Source of the DNA: Nitrospira sp.
GTDB lineage: Bacteria; Nitrospirota; Nitrospiria; Nitrospirales; Nitrospiraceae
Direction of reading: 5' to 3'
Assembly (NCBI GenBank): GCA_018242665.1
Contig: JAFEBL010000003.1
Span: forward strand, 103,060 to 167,059
DNA length: 64,000 bases
The translations under genes were made by a program, and so were the position numbers. Each line of letters begins with the position of its first letter. Position 1 is the stretch's first letter. This document shows, one piece after another, positions 17,207-25,949 of this stretch. The notes below the pieces were generated by a model. It searched no databases. It was not told the origin of the DNA and was given only the letters and a program-made list of their open reading frames with translations.

Positions 17207-18678
17207 GTATTTCTCTGCAAGATCTTCTGGCGATCCTCCCCGAACTCATTGTCATCGGGGCCGCCTGTCTTGTATTGGCGTTGGACCCTATTCTTGAAAC
17301 CGCCAAAAAAGACCTGCTCGCCTGGCTGACACTGGGCGCACTGGCCATGTGCATCGGCGTGACGTCCTCGCAGATGACCGGTCGCACCTACGCCTTCAGC
17401 AATATGGTGATTCTGGACTCGTACTCGGCATTCTGGAAGCTGCTCCTCTATATCGTGACCGGGCTCACCGTACTCCTCTCGCTCGCCTATTTGAAGGCCG
17501 AGCGATTGAGCATCGGGGAGTATTATGGATTCATCCTGCTGGCGCTCGCAGGCATGATGGTCATGGTGTCGGGTGCCGATCTGCTCACGATTTACCTCGG
17601 CACGGAGTTGATGTCGCTCTCGCTCTATGTCATGGCCGGACTCAAGCGGACGGAGGCCCGATCACTTGAGGCGTCCGCCAAATACTTTGTCCTCGGCGCC
17701 TTTTCATCCGGCATCCTGCTCTACGGGATTTCGTTGCTCTTCGGTCTGGCCGGCAGCACCCGGTTGTCGGTCATCTCCGAAACGATCACGATGCACGGCA
17801 CCAGCAATCCGATCCTCTCTCTAGCGCTGGTGATGCTCGCGGTCGGATTTGGCTTCAAACTGGCGGTCGTCCCTTTTCACATGTGGACGCCCGATGTGTA
17901 TCAAGGCGCACCCACATCCGTCACAGCGTTTATGGCCGTGGCCTCGAAAGCGGCCAGTTTCGGCGCCTTCCTTCGGGTCTTCGTGGAAGGCCTGGGAGGG
18001 GCCAGCGCCGATTGGTCGATCCTGTTCACGATTATCTGTCTGGCCACTCTTGCCCTGGGCAATCTCGTGGCGATCGTCCAGACCAACATCAAGCGTATGC
18101 TCGCCTATTCCAGCATCGCTCACGCAGGATATGCGCTCATTGGCGTGGTGGTCGCAGGAGGACATCGCGGTGACGGCGCCGGAGGCGGATTTGCCAGCGT
18201 GCTGCTCTATATTGCGATCTATTCATTTATGACGCTGGGAGCCTTTGCCCTGATCGGCATGTTGCGCAAGGAAGGACAGGAGAGCGAGAACATCGAAGAC
18301 TATGCAGGCCTTGCCAAACGGGAGCCGCTGGCCGCATTCTTCATGCTGGTGTTTCTGGTCTCGCTGGCCGGTATCCCCCCGACGGCGGGCTTCATCGGCA
18401 AGTTCTATATTTTTATGGCCGCCGTGAACGGCGGTATGACCTGGCTGGCAGTCGTGGCCGTCATTTTTGCCGCGATTTCGGCCTTTTATTATCTGCGCAT
18501 CGTCATGGTCATGTACATGCGCGAGCCGGAGGGAACTGCCGCCTCTCAGTCCCGGCTGGAAACGTCCCCCGCATTGTCGTTCGTCCTGGCCTGCGCCCTC
18601 GCCGGCGTCGTCTTACTCGGTCTATTCCCCAACGGCCTCTGGTCGTTGGCCACCCATGCGGCACCGCTTCTGAAGTAG
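17203..18678 (+). CDS. nuoN: NADH-quinone oxidoreductase subunit N
   Basis: A 491-aa third antiporter-like subunit with about 14 helices. LGTELMSLSLYVMAGLKR holds the conserved glutamate, and VPFHMWTPDVYQGAPTSVTA is the counterpart of the NuoL and NuoM motif. It is the last gene of the cluster; the next gene, yihY-like, begins 135 bases later on the same strand. No clear terminator was found between them, so read-through is possible. Confidence 0.97.
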   Translation: MSISLQDLLAILPELIVIGAACLVLALDPILETAKKDLLAWLTLGALAMCIGVTSSQMTGRTYAFSNMVILDSYSAFWKLLLYIVTGLTVLLSLAYLKAERLSIGEYYGFILLALAGMMVMVSGADLLTIYLGTELMSLSLYVMAGLKRTEARSLEASAKYFVLGAFSSGILLYGISLLFGLAGSTRLSVISETITMHGTSNPILSLALVMLAVGFGFKLAVVPFHMWTPDVYQGAPTSVTAFMAVASKAASFGAFLRVFVEGLGGASADWSILFTIICLATLALGNLVAIVQTNIKRMLAYSSIAHAGYALIGVVVAGGHRGDGAGGGFASVLLYIAIYSFMTLGAFALIGMLRKEGQESENIEDYAGLAKREPLAAFFMLVFLVSLAGIPPTAGFIGKFYIFMAAVNGGMTWLAVVAVIFAAISAFYYLRIVMVMYMREPEGTAASQSRLETSPALSFVLACALAGVVLLGLFPNGLWSLATHAAPLLK

Positions 18679-18812
18679 CGTGTCGCCTGGGCGCACCATG
18701 TCGCACACCTCCTCTGACCCCGTGACGCCGGCGGAACACCCGATCTGCATGGCGGCAGACGATGCTCTTGGGAGGCACCGCTCCGCACCGATCCTGAATC
18801 GCGCGGGCCTGC

Positions 18813-19664
18813 ATGACTGAACTCACATTTCTCTCCAATGTCTTCGATACCTTCCGGCGGCGAGGCTGTCCCAGCCTGGCCGCCTCTCTGGCCTTCTACT
18901 CGATTCTTTCTCTTTTTCCGATGGTCTTCCTGCTGCTCTATGGCATCAGCTTCATCGTGAGCCAGGATGTGATCGGCTATCAGTTTCTGCTTGGCTTCCT
19001 CAAGGGTTTTCTCCCCAGCATGGGTGAACGTCTGGCCAGGGATATCAGACGGGTGGCGGAACAGGAAGAAGTCCGGTGGGCGGTCTTTCTGGCATTCGGC
19101 TGGTTCAGCGCCTTGGTGTTTTACGAACTCGATTATGCCATGAACACCGTCTTCGGGACGGCGGCCAAGCGGCATCCGCTGATCTCGACACTCGTCGCCG
19201 TGGCCCTGATCTGGATGTTGGGCATTCTGACCCTGATTTCTTTCGTGGCGACCCAGGCGATCGAGTTGCTGACAACCTATGCCCCTCGCTTCCTCGGTAT
19301 GAACCTGGTGGCGATCGCAGCCCATGACTTCCTGCTCACCTATTCCCTGCCGTTCCTCCTCGCCTTCGCCTCCGTCACCTGTTTGTACCGGTTCCTTCCG
19401 CACCAGCGTCCGACCTGGCGGGAGGCCACCATCGGCGGCGCGGTCTTCAGCCTCTTATGGGTTTCTGCCAAAGCCCTTTTCGTGACCTATCTGGAAGATG
19501 CTGCCGTCTATACCCAACTCTACGGTTCCCTGCTCGAAGTCGTGTTACTGCTGCTGTGGGTGTACTATTCATCGGCGCTGGTGCTGCTGGGAGCCGTGGT
19601 CACCCACGAGTGCCAATGCCGACGCCCGGTCAGCCTGGATGATGCAGCCATACTCCCCGGCTAG
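18813..19664 (+). CDS. YihY/BrkB-family inner membrane protein
   Basis: A 283-aa membrane protein with about six helices, from the family once annotated as ribonuclease BN and now called YihY/UPF0761. Visible family features are the N-terminal GCPSLAASLAFYSILSLFP (residues 14-32), the central YRFLPHQRPTWREATIGG, and a C-terminal LLLWVYYSSALVLLGAVVTH. Its biochemical role is not established in the family. ATG 18813 is the first start in frame; its ribosome site is weak, and a 40-codon frame (18698-18820) overlaps it. Confidence 0.85.
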   Translation: MTELTFLSNVFDTFRRRGCPSLAASLAFYSILSLFPMVFLLLYGISFIVSQDVIGYQFLLGFLKGFLPSMGERLARDIRRVAEQEEVRWAVFLAFGWFSALVFYELDYAMNTVFGTAAKRHPLISTLVAVALIWMLGILTLISFVATQAIELLTTYAPRFLGMNLVAIAAHDFLLTYSLPFLLAFASVTCLYRFLPHQRPTWREATIGGAVFSLLWVSAKALFVTYLEDAAVYTQLYGSLLEVVLLLLWVYYSSALVLLGAVVTHECQCRRPVSLDDAAILPG

Positions 19665-19703
19665 GTTGCGCCCAACTCTCGTCACTGGCACGATAGTCTG
19701 CGT

Positions 19704-19757
19704 CATGCGCGCATGATTCAACGCGAGAACTGAGTGTGACAAAGGACCGAATCGGTC
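19704..19757. other. Palindromes between convergent genes
   Basis: Two short palindromes lie between the convergent yihY-like and M50 genes: CATGCGCGCATG (19704-19715) and GACCG-AAT-CGGTC (19745-19757), the latter overlapping the stop codon of the - strand gene. Neither has a T-run long enough to be confident of intrinsic termination. Confidence 0.35.
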
Positions 19758-20928
19758 AGAGGGAGGAGAGCATGCCCGAGGGATGGCGTTGTTCGATGAA
19801 ATGTCCAATGGACGCGCGGGTGACCAAACCCAGCAGTTGTCCATCTTCCACGACCACGAGACGTTCAGCCCCAAGCGCCAGCATCCGCTCCAGCGCTTGC
19901 ATGGCCGAGACACCAGGCCCTACCACCATGTCGTCGTCGGACGTCTGCACAATGTCGGCCACGCGGCGGAAGGCCCACAACGAATTTTGGACGGCCTGAA
20001 CATCCCTCACCCCCACCACCCCCAGGAGGCGTCCGTCCTGGACCACCGGGAATCCGCCATACCCGTAGGGAAGGAAATACTGGTTCACGGCCTCTTCCAC
20101 CGTCATGTCAGGGGACAATGCCACCACGTTGGCGACCATCAGCTCACGCACCGGCACCGATGCGAGCGATGAACGAATCGCCGCTTGCTTCCGGCTCCCT
20201 CGCGCAGCCGAAAACAGAAACGCGCCCAACAACACGATCCATCCCCCGCTGCTGGCGAGGGAGCTGGATGTTGTGCCCGACAGGCCGCCGACGAGCAGCA
20301 GGGCGCCGAAGAGTCCGAAGCTCACACCGAACAGCAAGCCCACCAGAGCTGCCTGACTCGTCGCACGGTAATAATCTTTACTCCAGGCCCACAGTCCAGC
20401 CCGCAAGGCACGCCCGCCATCCAGCGGAAAACCCGGCAAGAGATTAAACAGGCCCAATTGCGTATTCACCATTCCGAGGAGCGTGCCCAAGGCCACGAGC
20501 CCATGCATGGGTGCGACGGATGGAATCCACTCCAGGAGCGTGACAACACCGAGACACAATCCCGCCAAAATAAAACTCACCGCCGGACCGGCGATCGCGA
20601 TAAGAAATTCAGCCAGGGGATGCGGCGGCTCTTTCCGCATCTGTGCAACCCCGCCGAAAATGAAGAGCGTGATTTGCGTGATCGGAATCCGGTAGCGCAG
20701 CGCCACCAGCGAATGGCCGAGCTCATGCAACAGGACGGACACAAACAGCAACAATGCAGCCACACCGCCCATTCCCCAATAGCGCGGTTCCGACAGACCG
20801 GGCAACACGTCCGGGAGATACCCGGTCGCCAACGACCAGGTCACAAAGAAAAAGACAAAGAGCCACGACGCATGCACGTGGATGGGGATGCCGAAGGCAT
20901 GCCCGATTTTCCAGTCCGGTCCCTGCAT
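19756..20928 (-). CDS. Site-2 protease (M50 family) with CBS pair
   Basis: A 390-aa polytopic intramembrane metalloprotease of the SpoIVFB/MJ0392 type. The zinc site VLLHELGHSLVA (HExxH, about residue 68) and the third ligand motif NLLPGFPLDGGRALR (Asp, about residue 170) are both present, so the enzyme should be active. Two CBS modules (about residues 255-385; VRELMVANVVALSPDMTVEE and DMVVGPGVSAMQALERM) follow and probably bind a nucleotide that regulates cleavage. It is divergent from the deacetylase gene with only 71 bases between. The substrate is unknown. Confidence 0.88.
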   Translation of the reverse strand: MQGPDWKIGHAFGIPIHVHASWLFVFFFVTWSLATGYLPDVLPGLSEPRYWGMGGVAALLLFVSVLLHELGHSLVALRYRIPITQITLFIFGGVAQMRKEPPHPLAEFLIAIAGPAVSFILAGLCLGVVTLLEWIPSVAPMHGLVALGTLLGMVNTQLGLFNLLPGFPLDGGRALRAGLWAWSKDYYRATSQAALVGLLFGVSFGLFGALLLVGGLSGTTSSSLASSGGWIVLLGAFLFSAARGSRKQAAIRSSLASVPVRELMVANVVALSPDMTVEEAVNQYFLPYGYGGFPVVQDGRLLGVVGVRDVQAVQNSLWAFRRVADIVQTSDDDMVVGPGVSAMQALERMLALGAERLVVVEDGQLLGLVTRASIGHFIEQRHPSGMLSSL

Positions 20929-20999
20929 GCTTCACCGTATCAGCCATCCGAAGGAAGCGTCAACTATCGCGCAGCCTGCCCATCGGGTATACTGCACCG

Positions 21000-21722
21000 A
21001 TGCTCAGGCGCGCGCTAGTGATCGGATGGTCGGCAATGTTCACCCTCGCCTGCGGCCTCTATGCGGGCGAGGCACAGGCCCAGGTCATTAAGGCCGGCCC
21101 GAATTCTTGCCCCGCCGTGGCGCTGACCTATGATCTCTGCCCGGTGCGCACGGCGTCGGGATTTGACCGCGAGCTGATCGACTTCCTCATCGAACATCAG
21201 GTGCCGGCAACCTTCTTCATGTCCGGTCGCTGGATGGCGAAGCATGATGCCGAGGTGAAACAGCTCCTGGGGGTGCCCTTTTTCGAGATCGGCACCCATG
21301 GCGAGGTCCATGCGCATCTCCCGATGCACGAGCTGGAGGAGCAGCAGCAAGAAATTATGGGGCCAGTGCGCCTGCTGAAAACCAAGTATGGCCGCCCGGC
21401 GAGCCTATTTCGACCGCCGTACGGAGAGTACAACGATGTAACGGTCGAGGCTGTGAAGGCGCTCGGCTTGCGATTCATTTTATGGAACATCGAATCCGGC
21501 GACCCCGACCCCACGCTCAGCACCGACGCCATCCTGTCGCGCGTGCAGAAGCGTCTGAAACCGGGGAGCGTGATCGTGATGCACGCCAATGGGAAGGGCA
21601 AGCACACCAAGGAAGTGACGGAAGCCCTGGCCGGGAGTCTGTTAGGAGAAAAAGGTCTACAGGCAATGACCGTCTCGGAGCTCCTGCGATGCAACCAATC
21701 GACGACCGACTCGACACACTGA
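21000..21722 (+). CDS. Exported polysaccharide deacetylase (NodB-type) family protein
   Basis: A 240-aa protein with an N-terminal signal peptide (RRALVIGWSAMFTLACGLYA, cleavage probably after AQA). The NodB fold motifs are VALTYDLCP (motif 1), HGEVHAHLP (the His-x3-His metal pair) and FRPPYGEYND (motif 3). In motif 1 the second aspartate of the usual TFDDG is a leucine (TYDLC), a variant also seen in other members of the superfamily. The substrate could be peptidoglycan or an exopolysaccharide. ATG 21000 places the signal peptide correctly; longer frames upstream are not supported. The 3' end overlaps the next gene by 34 bases. Confidence 0.8.
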   Translation: MLRRALVIGWSAMFTLACGLYAGEAQAQVIKAGPNSCPAVALTYDLCPVRTASGFDRELIDFLIEHQVPATFFMSGRWMAKHDAEVKQLLGVPFFEIGTHGEVHAHLPMHELEEQQQEIMGPVRLLKTKYGRPASLFRPPYGEYNDVTVEAVKALGLRFILWNIESGDPDPTLSTDAILSRVQKRLKPGSVIVMHANGKGKHTKEVTEALAGSLLGEKGLQAMTVSELLRCNQSTTDSTH

Positions 21723-22180
21723 TTCGCGAGATGCGGCCCGACGATCGCGACGCCGTGGTCGAGATCCTGGTGAGCTCCGATCCCTGGAAACGGCTTGGTT
21801 TCACCGCCACCGACTGGGAGCGCATCTTTTCGCCACTCCCCGTGGGCCGTGACACGTATGTCCTGGAAGTGGCGGGTGTGGTGCTCGGCATCGCCATCCT
21901 GCGCAGAAAATTCCTGTTCGGCGATTATCTGGAATTGTTGGGCATCTCGCCGGACGCCACCGGTCGTGGCCTGGGCACGCGACTCTTGTCCCATATCGAA
22001 TCGCAGACCTTCGCGCGGGCACACAACCTGTTCGCCTGCGTGTCGGACTTCAATGACACGGCCCGCGCCTTCTATCGCAAGCAAGGCTATAAGGAGATCG
22101 GGCCCATGCCCAATTTCCTGATTCCCGACTATGCTGAAATTCTGCTGCGCAAGACGAGCGGCCCAGCGAGAGCAACATAG
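21689..22180 (+). CDS. GNAT N-acetyltransferase
   Basis: A 163-aa single GNAT domain. The acetyl-CoA motif is LGISPDATGRGLGTRLLSHI (about residues 88-107) and the C-terminal part NDTARAFYRKQGYKEIGPM is typical of the RimI-like branch. ATG 21689 is preceded by GGAG at 21677, eight bases away, and this start makes the gene overlap the end of the deacetylase gene, so the two are probably translated together. The substrate cannot be inferred. Confidence 0.82.
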   Translation: MQPIDDRLDTLIREMRPDDRDAVVEILVSSDPWKRLGFTATDWERIFSPLPVGRDTYVLEVAGVVLGIAILRRKFLFGDYLELLGISPDATGRGLGTRLLSHIESQTFARAHNLFACVSDFNDTARAFYRKQGYKEIGPMPNFLIPDYAEILLRKTSGPARAT

Positions 22181-22222
22181 AATGGCCTGTCCAAGGGATT
22201 GTATTCTCTTGCAGAATTATCA

Positions 22223-22345
22223 CAGGCTGGTCAAAGCAGTTTCCAGCAAGGCCGCAGGGAGTGCGAATCCCGAGGCGTATGTGGCAGGGTACGTTGAGGG
22301 GTTCGGACGACTGAGAACGCCGCTGGGGACTGTTTTCAGCAGCTG
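22223..22345. repeat. Intergenic inverted-repeat element (about 123 bp)
   Basis: The outer arms are imperfect inverted repeats: GCTGGTCAAAGCAGTTTCCA (22227-22246) opposite GGGGACTGTTTTCAGCAGCT (22325-22344). The inside holds a smaller GCGTA/TACGT pairing. The arrangement and words such as AGCAAGGCCGCAGGGAG and GGGTACGTTGAGG match an element I recall as frequent between genes in Nitrospira; that comparison is from memory. It fills the gap between a GNAT gene and the VOC gene. A 54-codon frame inside it is most likely spurious. Confidence 0.6.
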
Positions 22346-22362
22346 AACCAGGAGTACCGACA

Positions 22363-22761
22363 ATGCGAGTCACAAAGTTGCTCCACACCCGCATGCGCGT
22401 CAGCGACATGGATCAGACCATCCGCTTCTACCAGAACGTACTCGGCCTGGAGGTGCTGGAACGCAAGGTGTCTCCACGCGGATCGCACTTGGCTTTTTTG
22501 AAAGTACCCAACAGTGAGGAATTGATCGAACTCTGCAGCTTTCCCGCGAGTGGGCCTGTCAGGGTGCAGGAAGACCTCGTGCATCTCGCCTTTGAGGTCG
22601 CGAATCTGGACAACACCATCTTGCATTTGACGTCGAAACAGGTGGCCATCACCGACGGCCCCACGCAGACCTCTTCCGGAAGCCGGTTCATCTTCATCGA
22701 TGCGCCGGACGGCTATGAGGTTGAGCTCATCGAACGCCCGCCAGGCACGGCCCTCGTGTAA
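22363..22761 (+). CDS. VOC-family (glyoxalase-like) protein
   Basis: A 132-aa protein with two beta-alpha-beta-beta-beta units of the vicinal oxygen chelate fold. The start (TKLLHTRMRVSDMDQTIRFY) and end (FIDAPDGYEVELIERP) resemble lactoylglutathione lyase. Candidate metal ligands are His8 in the first strand, Glu57 or nearby, a His in VHLAFEV and the Glu of YEVELIE. Glyoxalase I activity is possible but not proven. ATG 22363 follows CAGGAG at the usual distance. Confidence 0.8.
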   Translation: MRVTKLLHTRMRVSDMDQTIRFYQNVLGLEVLERKVSPRGSHLAFLKVPNSEELIELCSFPASGPVRVQEDLVHLAFEVANLDNTILHLTSKQVAITDGPTQTSSGSRFIFIDAPDGYEVELIERPPGTALV

Positions 22762-22905
22762 GGCGTGTCGTCCCCCTTGGCGCGTCTCTCGTGCAGCATC
22801 ATTCGTCGCTCCCGAAGAGTGCATGTTGACGATATCGGCTCAGCCACAGTATTGTTCCCCCCGCTTCACGCTTCACCCACGACGAGATATCAAAGGAGCC
22901 AATGC

Positions 22906-23775
22906 ATGAAAAACGGATTTTTCCGCGGACACGGACTCGGCAATGACTATGTGGTGATGGATCCCAAAGAGCTCAGCTTCACACTCACTCCAGGGAAAAT
23001 CCGCGGCATCTGTGATCGCCATTGGGGCCTGGGTAGCGACGGCATCCTGGCGCTGGTTCCTTCCAAGAAGGCCGACTTCGGCCTGCGCATTTACAACCCT
23101 GACGGCAGTGAGGCCGAAAAGTCCGGCAACGGGCTGCGCATCTTCGCCCGCTACCTGCATGCCACGGGCAAGACCAAGAAGCGGGAGTTCACCGTGGAGA
23201 CGAAGGGCGGCCTCGTGTCGATCGCACTGCATGTGGACCGCCATGGCGATGCCGCCGCCGCCACCGTCGAGATGGGCCAGGCGACATTCCAACCGGCAGC
23301 TCTCCCCTGTACCCTGACCATGGAGGAGTTGATCCAGGCCCCGATTAAGGCAGCAGGCCGATCGCTCCGCTTCACCGGCGTCAGTGTCGGAAATCCTCAT
23401 TGTGTGGTCTTCAAAAAGGCCGGGGAAGCCTGGACCCGTGAAGACCTCCTCACCTTAGGACCTGCGCTGGAACATCACCCGCTGTTCCCAAAACGGACGA
23501 ACGTGCAACTGGCCGTACCAACCGGCCCCAAAGAAATGTTCATCCTCATCTGGGAACGTGGCGCCGGCGAAACCCAAGCATCCGGGTCGTCTTCTTGTGC
23601 CGCGGCAAGTGCCGCCGTGAAGCTCGGACTGGTCAAGGGCCCAGTCACGGTCAAGATGCCGGGGGGAACGCTCAACATCAAGGTCGCCGGAGATTTCAGC
23701 CTGACCATGAAGGGGCCGGTAGCGGAAGTCGCACGTGGGACACTCAGTCCGTCGTTCGTGCGAGGACTTCGCTAA
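22906..23775 (+). CDS. DapF-like diaminopimelate epimerase family protein with Ser/Ser active site
   Basis: A 289-aa protein with the full DapF two-lobe fold pattern: FFRGHGLGNDYVVMD at the start, LGSDGILAL, and GVSVGNPHCVVF. Canonical DapF uses two cysteines (Cys73 and Cys217 in E. coli). Here the first motif is EKSGNGLRIFARYL, with Ser73 in the cysteine position, and the second is GAGETQASGSSSCAAA, with Ser226 where ACGSG has Cys. Both substitutions are clear in the DNA (TCC codons). It may therefore be a related isomerase with a different substrate and not meso-diaminopimelate epimerase. ATG 22906 follows AAAGGAG. Confidence 0.75.
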   Translation: MKNGFFRGHGLGNDYVVMDPKELSFTLTPGKIRGICDRHWGLGSDGILALVPSKKADFGLRIYNPDGSEAEKSGNGLRIFARYLHATGKTKKREFTVETKGGLVSIALHVDRHGDAAAATVEMGQATFQPAALPCTLTMEELIQAPIKAAGRSLRFTGVSVGNPHCVVFKKAGEAWTREDLLTLGPALEHHPLFPKRTNVQLAVPTGPKEMFILIWERGAGETQASGSSSCAAASAAVKLGLVKGPVTVKMPGGTLNIKVAGDFSLTMKGPVAEVARGTLSPSFVRGLR

Positions 23776-23899
23776 CCAGCGCTCAGCAATCGACCATCAG
23801 CGTAACAGCCACGTTGCAGAGGATTTGCCGCAGCCATTAGAATTGTGTGCAACCCTCATTGCACATGTCCTGCACCTGACGGCTGAAAGCTGATGGCTC

Positions 23900-25714
23900 A
23901 TGTCTGATTCCCACAACGCACTCCAATCCAAACTCGACCATCTCCCCGACCAACCGGGCTGTTATCTCTTTCGAGACGCAAAGAAAGAGATCCTCTATGT
24001 CGGCAAAGCTGCCGTGCTGGCAGACCGCGTGCGTTCCTATTTTCAGAAGGGCACGGACCAGACCCCCAAGACCAGCTTGCTCGTCAGCGAGATCGCCGAC
24101 CTCGAGACCATTGTCACCCGCTCCGAGCTGGAAGCACTGATCCTTGAGAGCAATCTCATCAAGCGTCACCGCCCCCGGTTCAATATCGTCCTGCGCGACG
24201 ACAAGCAGTACCCCTACCTACGGCTACCGATCAAAGACGCCTTTCCACGGCTCTCCATCGTCCGGCGTGTACAAAAAGACGGAGCACTCTACTATGGCCC
24301 CTACACGCCGGCCGGAGCGCTGCGTGAAACCCTCAAGGTCATTCGCAAGGCGTTTCCACTCGCCACCTGCGAAATCGAGATCGACGGCAAGGCCGATCGG
24401 GCCTGTATCGAGTTTGAAATCAAACGCTGCATGGCTCCCTGCACCGGCAATCAGTCGCGGGACGAGTATCACCTCATCGTGAAACAGGTGCGCCAGTTTC
24501 TGGAGGGCCGCGACCGCGAACTGCTGGACGGTCTGCGGCAGAACATGGAGGATGCGGCAGACCAGGAAGAATTCGAAGAGGCGGCCCGCATACGGGATCG
24601 GCTGTTCAGCGTCGAACGCACTCTGGAAAAGCAGCGCATTACCCAGGTCAGCACGACCGACCAAGATGTGGTCGGTCTGGCCCGTCAGGGCACCGCAGCC
24701 GATCTGCAGCTCCTCTTCGTGCGCGGAGGCTTGTTGATCGGGCGAAAAGATTTCTTTTGGCCGCAGTCCGCCGACTCTAGCGATGAGGAACTTGTCCGCT
24801 CAGCCATCGAGCAGTTCTACAACAAGGAGGGGCAGCCGCCAAAAGAGCTGCTCGTCCCAATCGACCTCGCCGATACACCCCTGATCGAACAATGGTTGAC
24901 AGACAAACGCGGCGATGCCGTTCGGCTTTTGGCCCCGGAACGAGGCACGAAACATCAGTTGGTATTGCTCGCGGAAGAAAATGCTGCGGCCGCCATTGCC
25001 GACCATTTACGCAATGAAGCCTTGGACCGGCAGGCCACGGCGGAACTGAAGCGCCTGCTTCGCCTGGACATCGCGCCTCGCCGTATCGAGGGGTTCGACA
25101 TCTCCAATATCATGGGCAATCAGTCCGTCGCCTCACTGGTGGTCTGGGAAGACGGCCAGGCCAAGAAGGCCGATTACCGGAAGTTTCGCATTCAGACGGT
25201 GGAAGGGGCCAACGATTTCGCCAGCATGCAAGAAGCCGTGATGCGGCGATACGGGGCCACAGAGGACCTTGCGCGCCCGGATCTGATCTTAATCGACGGT
25301 GGCCTGGGCCAGCTGAGCGCCGCCATCGAAGGCCTGAAACAGGTGGGGCAGGAGCACATTCCCATCATCGGCCTCGCGAAGGCGCGTGGCGAGAAGGAGG
25401 AACGCATTTTTCTCCCGGGTCGCAAAAACCCGATCATTCTTCGTCCCACCTCTCCCGCCACCCACCTCGTGCAGCGTATCCGGGATGAAGCTCACCGCTT
25501 CGCCGTCACGTATCATCGAAATCTGCGCGGCAAGGCGCTGCTCTCATCAGAACTCGACCAGATCGCCGGTATCGGCAAGATCCGCAGAAAACGGCTCCTG
25601 AAGCAGTTCGGGGGCCTCCAGCAGATCGCCGCCGCCACCGATGATCAACTCAAGACCGCCGGGCTCGATCAGAACACCATCGCCGCACTACGTAAAGCCC
25701 TCACGCCTGCCTGA
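23900..25714 (+). CDS. uvrC: UvrC, excinuclease ABC subunit C
   Basis: A 604-aa nuclease that makes both cuts in nucleotide excision repair. The domain order is normal: GIY-YIG nuclease (LPDQPGCYLFRDAKKEILYV, residues about 15-35), Cys-rich segment (CMAPCTG), UVR motif (about 205-240; EEFEEAARIRDRL), RNase-H-like nuclease (RRIEGFDISNIMGNQSVASL, about 395) and tandem helix-hairpin-helix at the C terminus. uvrA is 34 kb away on the other strand; uvrB is not in the window. Confidence 0.97.
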   Translation: MSDSHNALQSKLDHLPDQPGCYLFRDAKKEILYVGKAAVLADRVRSYFQKGTDQTPKTSLLVSEIADLETIVTRSELEALILESNLIKRHRPRFNIVLRDDKQYPYLRLPIKDAFPRLSIVRRVQKDGALYYGPYTPAGALRETLKVIRKAFPLATCEIEIDGKADRACIEFEIKRCMAPCTGNQSRDEYHLIVKQVRQFLEGRDRELLDGLRQNMEDAADQEEFEEAARIRDRLFSVERTLEKQRITQVSTTDQDVVGLARQGTAADLQLLFVRGGLLIGRKDFFWPQSADSSDEELVRSAIEQFYNKEGQPPKELLVPIDLADTPLIEQWLTDKRGDAVRLLAPERGTKHQLVLLAEENAAAAIADHLRNEALDRQATAELKRLLRLDIAPRRIEGFDISNIMGNQSVASLVVWEDGQAKKADYRKFRIQTVEGANDFASMQEAVMRRYGATEDLARPDLILIDGGLGQLSAAIEGLKQVGQEHIPIIGLAKARGEKEERIFLPGRKNPIILRPTSPATHLVQRIRDEAHRFAVTYHRNLRGKALLSSELDQIAGIGKIRRKRLLKQFGGLQQIAAATDDQLKTAGLDQNTIAALRKALTPA

Positions 25715-25876
25715 CTCCCATCCTTACGTGCGGGCCTTGGCTGTATGCGGTTCGATACACCCGTATCTGAATAGGTACGCCGATTCTGCCGGCCGCTGCC
25801 TGTGCGCCTCCGCAGTAGGCTGATTTTCCCCTTATGCGACGTATATTTCATCGCTAGGCCGTGGCCTCGTCGTGCA

Positions 25877-25895
25877 CTACGTACTAGGTACGTAG
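25877..25895. promoter_or_regulatory. Perfect palindrome upstream of the envelope operon
   Basis: CTACGTAC-TAG-GTACGTAG, eight perfect pairs around three bases, lies 55 bases before the first ATG of the five-gene operon at 25950. The position and symmetry suit a dimeric regulator. The adjoining words ACTAGGTAC and GATTGCC recur in slightly altered form upstream of the LuxR gene (29734-29752), so the two sites may be related. Confidence 0.4.
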
Positions 25896-25949
25896 ATTGC
25901 CTCTCTCCACGATAGGCCCGATTATTGACGCTGACCAGGAGGCATCCCG

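Noticed and set aside
18698-18820. 40-codon frame before the yihY-like gene, overlapping its start
   Set aside because: The overlap is suggestive of coupling, but there is no ribosome site and the composition is not protein-like; kept only as a note.
18546-19403. 285-aa frame on the - strand across nuoN and the yihY-like gene
   Set aside because: It is highly charged and without a recognisable domain, antisense to two real genes.
20185-21018. 277-aa + strand frame opposite the M50 protease gene
   Set aside because: It is antisense to a gene with clear HELGH and CBS motifs; its Gln/Arg/His-rich translation is a shadow.
22182-22346. 54-codon frame between the GNAT and VOC genes
   Set aside because: It coincides with the inverted-repeat element at 22223-22345, which explains the sequence better than coding.
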